This document shows, piece after piece, positions 1-7,266 of a stretch of DNA of 26,963 nt. The translations under genes were made by a program, and so were the position numbers. The notes below the pieces were generated by a model. It made no database searches. It was given only the letters and a program-made list of their open reading frames with translations, and was not told where the DNA came from. This DNA comes from Phycisphaera mikurensis NBRC 102666 (lineage in GTDB: Bacteria > Planctomycetota > Phycisphaerae > Phycisphaerales > SM1A02): positions 1-26,963 of the forward strand of contig CAMBSR010000004.1 of NCBI GenBank assembly GCA_945870475.1. The letters run 5' to 3'. Position 1 is the first letter of the stretch. The number at the start of each line of letters is the position of its first letter.

Positions 1-90
1 GGCCTGGCCTTCCCCGAGCACAACTTCGTCTTCAGCGACAGCTTCCGGAACGTGCTGCGGGCGAGCGGGCTCGGGCACCTGAGGGATTGA
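1..90 (+). CDS. C-terminal end of an unidentified protein (partial)
   Basis: Frame 1 is open from the window edge to a TGA at 88-90 and gives 29 residues ending in ...FRNVLRASGLGHLRD. Codon choice is GC-rich at third positions, like the neighbouring genes, so this is most likely the 3' end of a real gene. The fragment is too short to name. It lies on the same strand as coaD but is separated from it by 579 bp, so co-transcription is uncertain. Confidence 0.6.
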   Translation, partial: GLAFPEHNFVFSDSFRNVLRASGLGHLRD

Positions 91-229
91 CGCGGGTGCG
101 CGCGGAGGTGCGCTGCAGCGCGTTGCGACGCGAGTGGCGCGACGCCGGCGGGACCATCCACATCCCAAAAAATGGAAACCCCGACTCGGGGAGGCATCCA
201 ACCGAGACGGGGCCGATCCAGGGATTGTC

Positions 230-340
230 GGGCCAGACTGCTCGGCCCAAGTTCCGTTGGGCCCGCGTGCAGCGGGCCCGTATGTCGTGGGCCCACAATG
301 CTCGGGCCCGTGTTCGGGGGCCCTCACTTCACGGGCCCTT
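230..340. repeat. GGGCCC array with 15-bp period
   Basis: Perfect GGGCCC hexamers start at 259, 274, 289, 304, 318 and 333. Degenerate members lie at 230 (GGGCCA) and 243 (CGGCCC). Read in the frame that includes position 244, Gly-Pro codon pairs (GGN CCN) occur at 244, 259, 274, 289, 304, 319 and 334, exactly 15 bp apart. Some third positions differ (GGC/GGG, CCA/CCC/CCT). The nine bases between the hexamers are not conserved. Function is unknown; it could be a decayed pentapeptide-type coding repeat or a palindrome-based DNA or RNA element. Confidence 0.8.
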
Positions 341-429
341 TGCTTGTCGGTGCGGGGTCGAGACCGATCACGATCCCGCACGTGGCGATGCGGTTCCCTT
401 TTCCAAGCTCCGCATCGCGTATTCCTTGT

Positions 430-464
430 TGTCCCGGGTGCAACCCTCTCGTGCACCCGAGACA
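430..464. other. Hairpin (inverted repeat) in the coaD upstream region
   Basis: The arm at 430-442 (TGTCCCGGGTGCA) pairs with the arm at 452-464 (TGCACCCGAGACA). That gives 12 of 13 base pairs, with one C-A mismatch, closed by a 9-nt loop. No T-run follows on either strand, so a standard intrinsic terminator is not supported. It could be part of a structured leader or a protein-binding palindrome. Confidence 0.55.
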
Positions 465-669
465 TGAAAAGAATCGATTCCACCGGCCGCGCCGCAAGCA
501 ATGTGCGTGCATTTTTGTTGCCTGTTTCGGGCCCACCCGATAAGACCCCGCCCCTGCGCTAGCCTTCGCAGTGGGTGTTCCGTCTGTGCGGTCTGTGGAC
601 GCGCGGAACCCAGTGTCGGCACGCGCGCATTCGATCCGAATCACCCGGAACCACCCGGAAACACGAGCC

Positions 670-1236
670 ATGAAGCACCACCTCGCGGTCTACACCGGCA
701 GCTTCGACCCGATCACGCTTGGGCACCTCGACGTGCTGGAGCGTTCGCGCGGTATGTTCAGCGAGATCGTGCTGGCCATCGGTCACAACCCGAGCAAGCC
801 CGCGCTCTTCAGCTTCGAGGAGCGCCTGGACCTGGCGCGCGCGTGCGTGGCGGACCTGGTGAAGTCGGCGCCGGGCGGCGCACCCGTGCGCGTGGAGACG
901 TACTCCGGCCTCACCGTGGACTTCGCGCGCTCGGTGGGTGCGGTGGCCATCATCCGCGGCATCCGCAACGTGAGCGACCTGGCGAGCGAGTGCCAGCTGG
1001 CCATCACCAACCGGCAGGTGGCGAACATCGAGACGGTGTTCGTGGTGACCGGCGAGAACTACGCGTACACCAGCTCGAGCCTCATCAAGCAGATCGCGGC
1101 CTTCGGCGGCACGCTCGACAAGCTGGAGCCGCTGGTGCCCAAGCGCGTGATCGAGGCGCTGGCACGGAAGAAGGCGGACCCGCGCAACCCGCTGGGGATG
1201 CTGGCGGCGGAGCATCATGGGGGCGGGGAGGGGTGA
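670..1236 (+). CDS. coaD: Phosphopantetheine adenylyltransferase (CoaD)
   Basis: This is a 188-residue cytosolic nucleotidyltransferase of the CoaD family. It transfers AMP from ATP to 4'-phosphopantetheine to make dephospho-CoA, the penultimate step of CoA synthesis. The start of the protein shows the family signature GSFDPITLGHLDV (residues about 10-22, with the T-x-G-H nucleotide motif). IIRGIRN follows mid-protein, and YTSSSLIKQIA matches the C-terminal ISSTxIR-type motif. The frame is open further upstream, but the ATG at 670 begins exactly where CoaD homologues begin (MKHHLAVYTGSFDP). At 188 residues it is somewhat longer than the usual ~160, owing to a C-terminal tail rich in Gly, His and Glu. 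The next genes are an MBL-fold protein and panB, another CoA-pathway gene on the same strand, which suggests a CoA-related cluster. Confidence 0.95.
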   Translation: MKHHLAVYTGSFDPITLGHLDVLERSRGMFSEIVLAIGHNPSKPALFSFEERLDLARACVADLVKSAPGGAPVRVETYSGLTVDFARSVGAVAIIRGIRNVSDLASECQLAITNRQVANIETVFVVTGENYAYTSSSLIKQIAAFGGTLDKLEPLVPKRVIEALARKKADPRNPLGMLAAEHHGGGEG

Positions 1237-1266
1237 CGTCGGCGGGTCCGTAGACTGCGACGTTCC

Positions 1267-1944
1267 ATGGCCACCTTCCGCGTCATCTCGATCGGCACGC
1301 TCGCGCACAATCCGCTGTGGGGGGAGCGCGGCGACGTGCGGCCGGCGCATGCCACCACGGTGCTCATCGATGCGGGCGACGCCAAGATCCTGGTGGATCC
1401 GTCGCTGCCCGAGCAGATCCTGGTGCCGCGGCTTGCCGAGCGCAGCGGGCTCAAGCCCGAGGCGATCACGCATGTCTTCCTGACGAACTTCCACCCGATG
1501 CGCCGCCGTGGGCTTGCCGCCTTCGACGATGCGCAGTGGTACGTGGGCGAGCTCGAGCGCGAGGCCATCGGTGCGCAGCTTGTCGGCAAGTACCAGGAGG
1601 CCGAGGAGTCCGGCGACGGCGACCTGGCCGCATCGCTGCGCGCGGAGGTTGCCACGCTGCAGCGCTGCAAGCCTGCGCCCGATCGGATTGCCGAGGGCGT
1701 CGACCTCTTCCCGCTCTACGGCGTGACGCCCGGCTCGTGCGGGCTGCTCCTGCCGCAGCCGGCGGTCACGGTGCTGGTGGCGGGCGATGCGGTGGCCACG
1801 CACGAGCACCTCTCCGAGGGCAAGGTGATCTCGCCGGTCTTCAACCTGGAACAGGCGCAGGAAAGCTTCAAGGAAGCGATCGAGATCGCGGATCTGATCG
1901 TCTGTGGTCGCGATAACGTGGTCATGAACCCGATGCGGCGCTGA
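1267..1944 (+). CDS. MBL-fold protein with degenerate metal site
   Basis: This 225-residue cytosolic protein (no signal peptide) has the overall layout of a small metallo-beta-lactamase-fold hydrolase: an N-terminal strand region with TTVLIDAGDAKILVDPS, then a motif after hydrophobic THVFLT, a VTPG loop and a VAGD strand. The metal ligands are mostly missing. Where HxHxDH is expected it has N74-F-H76-P-M-R79. The usual TPGH is T154-P-G-S157, and the last motif reads CGRDN (213-217). G173-D174 is kept. It may therefore be catalytically inactive, or use a reduced or different metal site. It starts at the ATG at 1267, 30 bp after coaD, and ends 24 bp before panB, so it is probably co-transcribed with these CoA genes. 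No specific substrate can be assigned. Confidence 0.75.
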   Translation: MATFRVISIGTLAHNPLWGERGDVRPAHATTVLIDAGDAKILVDPSLPEQILVPRLAERSGLKPEAITHVFLTNFHPMRRRGLAAFDDAQWYVGELEREAIGAQLVGKYQEAEESGDGDLAASLRAEVATLQRCKPAPDRIAEGVDLFPLYGVTPGSCGLLLPQPAVTVLVAGDAVATHEHLSEGKVISPVFNLEQAQESFKEAIEIADLIVCGRDNVVMNPMRR

Positions 1945-1968
1945 GCACGGCCTCCTACAATTTGGGCC

Positions 1969-2823
1969 ATGGGCGACTTCCCGACGGCGATCACGCTGCG
2001 TGACCTGTTCCGCACCGCAAAGGCGGGCGGGCGATTCTCGTGCCTCACCTGCTACGACGCCACCACGGCGCGCTGGCTGGAGAAGGCGGGCGTGGAAGTG
2101 CTCCTGGTGGGAGACACCGCCGCGGAGATGATCCTGGGCCACACGTCCACGGTGCACGCGCCGCTCGACTTCATGGTGATGATCACCGCCGCCGTCAAGC
2201 GCGGCGCGCCCTCGCGCGTGGTGATGGCCGACATGCCGTTCATGAGCTACCAGGCCGACGATGCCGAGGCCCTGCGCAACGCGGGCCGCTTCATGACCGA
2301 GGGCAACGCGGACTGCGTGAAGATCGAGGCGGACCGCACCTTTGCGCCGCTCGTCGAGAAGATGGCGCGCGCGGGCATTCCCGTGGTGGCGCACGTGGGC
2401 AGCCGTCCGCAGCAGGCCAAGATGAAGGGCGGCTACGTGAGCACCGGCCGCAGCGCGGAGACCGCGCTGCGCGTCCTGCACGATGCCGCGGCGCTCGAGG
2501 CCGCCGGCGCGAGCATGATCCTGGTGGAGGCGTGCCCCGCCGAAGTCACGCAGATGGTGGTGGAGCGCGCCACGGTGCCGGTGATCGGCTGCGGCGCGGG
2601 CCCTGCGTGCCACGGGCAGGTGGTGGTGCTCAACGACCTGCTGGGCCTCACGCACTGGCAGCCGGCCTTCGCGAAGCCGCTCGCCGCGGTGGGCACGGAG
2701 ATCGAGCGCGCCGCCAAGCTCTGGCGCGAGCGCGTGCGCGATGGCGAGCTGGGCGAGCACCCGTACACCATTGCCCCGGACGAACTGGCCCGCCTGCAGC
2801 AGCTGGCCGGGCACGTCTCATGA
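1969..2823 (+). CDS. panB: 3-methyl-2-oxobutanoate hydroxymethyltransferase (PanB)
   Basis: PanB makes ketopantoate from alpha-ketoisovalerate and methylenetetrahydrofolate, the first committed step of pantothenate synthesis. The 284-residue length is close to the family norm. Visible family features are TCYDATTARWLEKAG (27-41), LLVGDT with the metal-binding D49, VVMADMPFMSY with D88, VKIEAD with K118 and E120, AHVG (141-144), LVEACP with the catalytic-position E187, and IGCGAGP (206-212). The glycine-rich motif continues as CHGQ, where many homologues have DGQ; this is a mild divergence. The start is the ATG at 1969. No clear Shine-Dalgarno sequence is visible. The stop overlaps the next ATG (ATGA at 2820-2823), so translation is probably coupled to the protease gene. 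Confidence 0.92.
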   Translation: MGDFPTAITLRDLFRTAKAGGRFSCLTCYDATTARWLEKAGVEVLLVGDTAAEMILGHTSTVHAPLDFMVMITAAVKRGAPSRVVMADMPFMSYQADDAEALRNAGRFMTEGNADCVKIEADRTFAPLVEKMARAGIPVVAHVGSRPQQAKMKGGYVSTGRSAETALRVLHDAAALEAAGASMILVEACPAEVTQMVVERATVPVIGCGAGPACHGQVVVLNDLLGLTHWQPAFAKPLAAVGTEIERAAKLWRERVRDGELGEHPYTIAPDELARLQQLAGHVS

Positions 2824-4283
2824 GCGAATCACGACTGGCGCGCGCGCTCCCGGCGGCATTGCTGCTGGCGGCGGCGGCGACGGCGCTCTGGACCGTGCCG
2901 GCCCTCATGCGCATGGCGCAGGTGGAGCGCACGGCGCGCAGCATGGAAGCGGCATCCACGCGCTTGGCCGGTACCAACGTGCTCGACGCCATGAGCGCGG
3001 CCATCCGCGACATCGGCGATGCGGTGGAGCCCGCGGTGGTGCACGTGAGCGTTGCCGGCGAATCGAAGGGCCGCCTCGGCGTGCGGCAATTCACGCAGTC
3101 GGGCTCTGGCTGGATCTGGGACGCGGACGGACACGTGGTGACCAACGCGCACGTCGTGGACGGCGCCACGGCGCTCGAGGTGCAGCTCCATGATGGTTCG
3201 CTGCACCCGGCAACGCTCGTGGGCCTCGACCCGCGCACGGACATTGCGGTGCTGCGCGTGACGGCGGACGGCCTGCTTCCGGCGCGGCGTTCTTCCGCGC
3301 TGCCTGCGCAGGGCGACATGGTCTTTGCGTTCGGCTCGCCGTTCGAGTTCCGCTTCAGCATGTCGAGCGGCATCGTCTCGGGCGTGGGCCGCAGCGCCGG
3401 CCTGGCCGAGGTGGAGTACGAGAGCTTCATCCAGGTGGATGCGGCCATCAATCCGGGCAATTCCGGCGGCCCGCTCACCGATACGCACGGCAACGTGATC
3501 GGCATGAACACGGCCATTGCCACGGGGCGCGGGAGTTCCGTCGGAAGCGGGCAGTTCGCGGGCATCGGGCTTGCGATTCCCATGGCCATCGCGGAGAACG
3601 TGGTGACGCAGCTCATCGAGCACGGCGCGGTGAAGCGCGGGTTCCTCGGCGTGAGCGTGATGGACCTGCGGCGCATTGCGTCGCTCGCCGCGCGCGACCC
3701 GGCGTTCCGCACCGTGGCCGAGCACTTCACGGGCGAGGGCGCGGTGATCACCTCGGTGTCTGTCGGCAGCCCCGCGGCGGCGGTGGGGCTTCGCGTCGGC
3801 GACGTGATCATGTCCATCGGCGGCCAGCGCATCGGCGCAAGCGACGAAGTGATGAGCGAGATCGGCACCAAGCGGCCGGGATCCGAACTGCCGCTCGAGG
3901 TGTGGCGCGGCGAAGCGGCCGACCCGAACGGTGCGCGCCTCAAGGTGCGCGCGGTGCTTGGCACGATGGACCCGAACGTGAACGCGCGGCTCTTCGTCAC
4001 GGCGTTCGAACGCGCGGGGCTCACCGCGCTCGCCGACGGCAAGCGCGACGGCCGCCGCGGCGTCGACGTGCGCGAGTCGCAGGGGCCCATCGCGGCGGAC
4101 ATTCCCGCGGGCTCGCTGATCGTGGCGCTCGAGGGGCTCCGTGTCACCTCCATGGACGATCTCTGGGTGCGGCTGACCCGGAGCGCCATCGGGCGCTCCC
4201 GCCTGACCGCGCCGCCTTCCGTGCAGGTGACGGTGGTCCGTCCGGACGGCACCGAGCGGGACGTGGAGATTCCGCTGCGCTGA
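2820..4283 (+). CDS. HtrA/DegP-like membrane-anchored serine protease with PDZ domains
   Basis: This 487-residue protein is probably anchored by an N-terminal hydrophobic segment (about residues 9-29) and acts in the periplasm or equivalent compartment. A trypsin-like domain follows with a complete triad: H111 (TNAHVV), D141 (DPRTDIAVLR) and S215 (NPGNSGGPL). A PDZ domain spans about 272-382 (GFLGVSV...GSPAAAVGLRVGDVIMSIGG), and a second PDZ-like segment occupies about 385-487. The role by family is quality control of exported proteins. The ATG at 2820 is chosen because it overlaps the panB stop and directly precedes the signal-anchor. An OppF-type ATPase gene starts 42 bp downstream. It could be DegP, DegQ or DegS-like; the two PDZ-like units make DegP/DegQ somewhat more likely, so I give no symbol. 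Confidence 0.9.
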   Translation: MSESRLARALPAALLLAAAATALWTVPALMRMAQVERTARSMEAASTRLAGTNVLDAMSAAIRDIGDAVEPAVVHVSVAGESKGRLGVRQFTQSGSGWIWDADGHVVTNAHVVDGATALEVQLHDGSLHPATLVGLDPRTDIAVLRVTADGLLPARRSSALPAQGDMVFAFGSPFEFRFSMSSGIVSGVGRSAGLAEVEYESFIQVDAAINPGNSGGPLTDTHGNVIGMNTAIATGRGSSVGSGQFAGIGLAIPMAIAENVVTQLIEHGAVKRGFLGVSVMDLRRIASLAARDPAFRTVAEHFTGEGAVITSVSVGSPAAAVGLRVGDVIMSIGGQRIGASDEVMSEIGTKRPGSELPLEVWRGEAADPNGARLKVRAVLGTMDPNVNARLFVTAFERAGLTALADGKRDGRRGVDVRESQGPIAADIPAGSLIVALEGLRVTSMDDLWVRLTRSAIGRSRLTAPPSVQVTVVRPDGTERDVEIPLR

Positions 4284-4325
4284 CGGCGGGAACGGTGGGG
4301 GTGGGCCGGATAGCATCCTGTTCCC

Positions 4326-5219
4326 ATGGTGGCGAACGCCCATGAATCCCCGACCCCCGGCAGCGACGAGCCGGTGATCCTCGATGTCCGCGGGCTTCGC
4401 ACCTACTTCCCGATCCGCAAGGGGTTCCTGCAGCGCGTCGTGGGCCATCACAAGGCCGTTGACGGGGTGAGCTTCACCATCAGGCGCGGCGAGACCCTGG
4501 GCCTGGTCGGCGAGTCCGGCTGCGGCAAGACCACGGTGGGACGCACCATCCTGGCGCTGCAGCAGGCCACCGGCGGCGAGGTGCTCTTCGAGGGCAAGGA
4601 CGTCTTCCGCCAGGACTCGGCCAGCATGCGCCGCCTGCGCCGGGACATGCAGATCATCTTCCAGGATCCGGGCGGCAGCCTAAACCCGCGCATGCGCGTC
4701 GGCAGCATCGTGGGCGAGCCGCTCGAGGTGCACGGCATGGCCTCGGGCGACGAGCTGCGCGAGCGGGTCGAGGCGCTCCTCGAGCGCTGCGGCCTGTGGC
4801 GCGCGGCGGCCGACCGGTACCCGCACGAATTCTCCGGCGGCCAGCGCCAGCGCATCGGCATCGCGCGCGCGCTGGCGCTCCAGCCCAAGATGATCGTCTG
4901 CGACGAGCCCACCAGCGCGCTCGACGTGAGCGTCCAGAGCGAGATCCTCAACCTGCTCGCCGACCTGCAGCAGCAGTTCGGCCTGAGCTACCTCTTCATC
5001 AGCCATGACATGGCGGTGATCCACCACATCTGCGACCGCATTGCGGTGATGAAGGACGGCAAGATCGTGGAGGAAGGTTCGCGCGAGGATGTGATCGGCA
5101 ACCCGCAGCACCCGTACACCAAGCGCCTGCTCCTGGCGGTGCCGGAGTGCGATCCGCGCGTGGATGCAGAGAAGCGCCGCGAGCGCCAGCGCATGCTGGC
5201 CGAGGAAATCGAGCGATGA
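4326..5219 (+). CDS. ABC transporter ATP-binding protein, OppF/DppF family
   Basis: This 297-residue ATPase is of the type that energises oligopeptide, dipeptide or nickel importers from the cytosolic face. It has Walker A G62-ESGCGK-T69, Q-loop IFQDPGGSLNPR (111-122), signature S170-GGQRQR, Walker B MIVCDEP (189-195) and the H-loop SHD (H227). The C-terminal stretch NPQHPYTKRLL (259-269) is diagnostic of the OppD/OppF-type oligopeptide-transporter ATPase family. An OppF-typical linker FPIRKGFLQRVVGHHKAVDGV precedes Walker A. No permease, OppD partner or solute-binding protein lies in the window, so it is an orphan here. The ATG at 4326 is the only sensible start. Its end overlaps the next gene by 4 nt. 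Confidence 0.92.
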   Translation: MVANAHESPTPGSDEPVILDVRGLRTYFPIRKGFLQRVVGHHKAVDGVSFTIRRGETLGLVGESGCGKTTVGRTILALQQATGGEVLFEGKDVFRQDSASMRRLRRDMQIIFQDPGGSLNPRMRVGSIVGEPLEVHGMASGDELRERVEALLERCGLWRAAADRYPHEFSGGQRQRIGIARALALQPKMIVCDEPTSALDVSVQSEILNLLADLQQQFGLSYLFISHDMAVIHHICDRIAVMKDGKIVEEGSREDVIGNPQHPYTKRLLLAVPECDPRVDAEKRRERQRMLAEEIER

Positions 5220-5746
5220 ACGAGATCATGCCGGAGCCGATGACGCCGGAGCTGGCGGCCCGCAACCGCCGGATCATCATGGTGGTGGCAGCGGTGTTCG
5301 TCGCCATGTGCGTGGCGATCATCATCTGGAGCCGGGTGGTCACGCAGGAATCGCGCGCGCAGGCGCGGGTCACCGACGCCGCGCTGCGCAGCGTGGCGTG
5401 GTCGATCCTCTGCTATGCAAGTTCCAACGACGGCGCGTTTCCCACGTCGGACGCGGCGCTGGTGGCCGGTGCGGCCGCGGCGTCGTCGATGCCGCCTGCG
5501 GGCAAGCCGTGGCCTTCGACGCAGGAATCCGCCTTGGGCGGGCTGGCCGCGACGCCGCTCGCCGAGGCAGTCAAGACCGTCGGCATCACGTGGGGCGCAA
5601 CGCCCGACGTGGTGCCCAACCTGAATACCAAGGGCAGCCCGAGCACCTTCGGCGCGGTGGAAGCCGTGAACGGCTGGTTCGCCGAGTACGCCCGCGACCG
5701 GATGCGCAGTGGCGCATCCACCGGCGAGAGGAGTTCTTCGAAGTGA
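5216..5746 (+). CDS. Small single-pass membrane protein of unknown function
   Basis: This 176-residue protein starts at the ATG at 5216, which overlaps the stop of the ABC ATPase (ATGA), and ends in a GTGA overlap with thyX. One strong transmembrane helix lies at about residues 20-40 (IIMVVAAVFVAMCVAIIIW). It is followed by ILCYASSNDGAFPTS, which resembles the 'YA.DNDG.FP' stretch seen after the N-terminal helix of pseudopilin-like planctomycete proteins. There is no prepilin cleavage site of the usual GFTLIE type, so it is not called a pilin. The rest is Ala/Ser/Pro-rich with no motif I recognise. Tight coupling to both neighbours suggests a shared transcript but not a shared function. Confidence 0.75.
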   Translation: MNEIMPEPMTPELAARNRRIIMVVAAVFVAMCVAIIIWSRVVTQESRAQARVTDAALRSVAWSILCYASSNDGAFPTSDAALVAGAAAASSMPPAGKPWPSTQESALGGLAATPLAEAVKTVGITWGATPDVVPNLNTKGSPSTFGAVEAVNGWFAEYARDRMRSGASTGERSSSK

Positions 5747-6657
5747 CCAGCATCCAGACCAACGGCCATGCCGCCGCACACGCAGCGCCCGCCATCAAGA
5801 TCGTGCCACCGGAGGCCCCGCTCCGCGACGTGATGAACGGGGCAGGGCGCATGGAGATCCCCTGCCTCGACCACGGCTTCGTGGCGCTGGTGGACTGCAT
5901 GCCGCGCCTGGTTCCCGAGGGAAAGACCGCGGATTTCGCCATCGTGCAGAGCGCGCGCGTGAGCTATGGCGAGGGCACCAAGCAGGTGAGCGAGGACCGG
6001 GGCCTGGTGCGCTACCTGATGCGGCACCGGCACTCGACGCCGTTCGAGATGGTGGAGTTCAAGTTCCACATCGCCATGCCGATCTTCATCGCGCGCCAGT
6101 GGATCCGCCACCGCACCGCGAACGTCAACGAATACTCGGCGCGCTACTCGATCGTGCCGGACCGCTTCTATCGCCCGGACCTCGAGTCGGTGCGCAAGCA
6201 GTCGAAGTCGAACCGCCAGGGCGGCGACGAGCCGATCGACGTGGGTACCGCCGAGGAGTTCATGAAGCTCCTCGACAACGCGGAGCACCTCTACAAGGAC
6301 TACCTCTCGCTCACCGAGAAGGGCGTGGCCCGTGAGCTGGCGCGCGCGGCGCTCCCCGTGAGCGTCTACACCGAGTGGTACTGGAAGTGCGACCTGCACA
6401 ACATCTTCCACTTCCTCTCGCTCCGCATGGATCCGCACGCGCAGTGGGAGATCCAGGTCTTCGCGAAGGCGATGTACGAGCTCCTGAAGCCGATCGTGCC
6501 CGTGAGCGCGGAGGCGTTCGAGGACTATCGCCTGGAGTCGATGCACCTCACGCGGCTCGAGATCGAGGCGGTGCGCTCCGGCAAGCCGCTCGCGACCGAC
6601 AACAAGCGCGAGCAGGCGGAGTGGGAATCGAAGCGGGAGCGGCTTGGGCTGAAGTGA
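5743..6657 (+). CDS. thyX: Flavin-dependent thymidylate synthase (ThyX)
   Basis: ThyX makes dTMP from dUMP using FAD, NADPH and methylenetetrahydrofolate, replacing ThyA. The signature RHRx7S is present as R122-H-R-TANVNEY-S132, followed by AR134. Other family blocks are RHRHSTPFEMVEFKF (94-108), ARELARAALPVSVYTEWYWK (197-216, typically '..R..LP.....') and LHNIFHFLSLRMDPHAQWEI. The GTG at 5743 is preferred as start because a purine-rich GAGAGGAG sits at 5726-5733, about 9 nt upstream, and because it overlaps the previous stop (GTGA). That gives 304 residues with roughly 30-40 poorly conserved N-terminal residues. An ATG at 5769 is an alternative, shortening the protein by 9 residues. No thyA is visible in this window. 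Confidence 0.95.
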   Translation: MTSIQTNGHAAAHAAPAIKIVPPEAPLRDVMNGAGRMEIPCLDHGFVALVDCMPRLVPEGKTADFAIVQSARVSYGEGTKQVSEDRGLVRYLMRHRHSTPFEMVEFKFHIAMPIFIARQWIRHRTANVNEYSARYSIVPDRFYRPDLESVRKQSKSNRQGGDEPIDVGTAEEFMKLLDNAEHLYKDYLSLTEKGVARELARAALPVSVYTEWYWKCDLHNIFHFLSLRMDPHAQWEIQVFAKAMYELLKPIVPVSAEAFEDYRLESMHLTRLEIEAVRSGKPLATDNKREQAEWESKRERLGLK

Positions 6658-6742
6658 CGGGGTGTGGGTTTCTGGCCGCTCGTGTTATCAGACATCGGAA
6701 TCGTGCGCGCAACCCGGGGGCGGGTGGGCGGTAGTTGCATCG

Positions 6743-7219
6743 ATGTTCTTTCGCCCCGCGTTCCTCCTGCTCTCCGTCCTCGCCCTGGTTTCCGGGTTGA
6801 TGGGCGGCTGTTCGCAGCGCATGGCCGTGGAGGGAACGCGTGAACAACTGGTGGCCGAGGCCAAGGGAGCGCTGCTGAGCGAGGGGTTCCATCCCGTCGG
6901 TCGTGGCGGCGCCGTGGCCGGCACCGAAGGCAGCAACCCGCGCGCCGGGCGCCTGGAGTTCCTCTACTACTGCGACACCATGTCGCCGACGGTGGTCGAG
7001 ATCCAGATCAGCCCGAACACCGCGGCGGGCCCTGCCGGCGGCACGGCCGTGGCAGCGAACGGCACGGCGGCTTCGAACGAGCCGGCCGGGTTCCTGGGCG
7101 CGCACCAGGTGATCGTGAAGGCGTGGTCGAGCATGACGTTCGCGCCGGATCCGTTCATTGCCGACCTGGCGATGGGCGTGCTGCGGCGTGCGTACATGCT
7201 GTCTGGCAATACGCCCTGA
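6743..7219 (+). CDS. Putative lipoprotein of unknown function
   Basis: The ATG at 6743 gives 158 residues beginning with a signal peptide, MFFRPAFLLLSVLALVSGL, and a lipobox-like LMGGC with Cys23 as the probable lipidated residue. The lipobox is not ideal (Met at -3). The mature part contains QLVAEAKGALLSEGFHPV, LEFLYYCDTMSPTVVEIQIS, an Ala/Gly/Thr-rich loop (about 90-115) and a C-terminal helix DPFIADLAMGVLRRAYML. I do not recognise a family. It is likely exported and membrane-anchored. It starts 85 bp after thyX and is followed by repeat-containing intergenic DNA, so it may be the last gene of the leftward block. Confidence 0.7.
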   Translation: MFFRPAFLLLSVLALVSGLMGGCSQRMAVEGTREQLVAEAKGALLSEGFHPVGRGGAVAGTEGSNPRAGRLEFLYYCDTMSPTVVEIQISPNTAAGPAGGTAVAANGTAASNEPAGFLGAHQVIVKAWSSMTFAPDPFIADLAMGVLRRAYMLSGNTP

Positions 7220-7266
7220 TGATGAGATGAGATTGATGACGTGCGGGGGGCATCAGCGATGCCGTT

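Larger units (their letters stand above)
91..669. other. 579-bp stretch without a convincing gene, upstream of coaD
   Basis: No reading frame here looks like a real protein: composition is biased to Arg/Pro/Gly in every frame and no ribosome binding site is visible. It contains a 15-bp-periodic GGGCCC array (about 230-340), an isolated further GGGCCC at 529-534, a 13-bp-arm hairpin at 430-464 and the 10-bp palindrome GAATCGATTC at 471-480. From about 350 to 530 it is noticeably less GC-rich than the flanking genes, as expected for intergenic DNA or an RNA leader. The coaD promoter probably lies in its 3' part, but I cannot place it. Confidence 0.7.

Noticed and set aside
230..340. CRISPR array
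   Set aside because: Repeat core is only 6 bp with 9-bp spacers; no cas genes.
172..543. Open frame of 123 codons through the GGGCCC array, giving an xxxGP repeat peptide
   Set aside because: No ribosome binding site, biased composition outside the repeat, and Cys/Arg/Pro-rich nonsense-like C-terminus. Kept as a finding on the repeat, not as a gene.
559..4451. Long antisense open frames opposite coaD, panB and the protease
   Set aside because: High GC keeps antisense frames open; they have Arg/His/Ala-rich composition and no family motifs, while the + strand genes are clear.
5216..5746. Type IV pseudopilin
   Set aside because: One N-terminal helix and an NDGAFP stretch are suggestive, but there is no prepilin peptidase site (GFxxxE).
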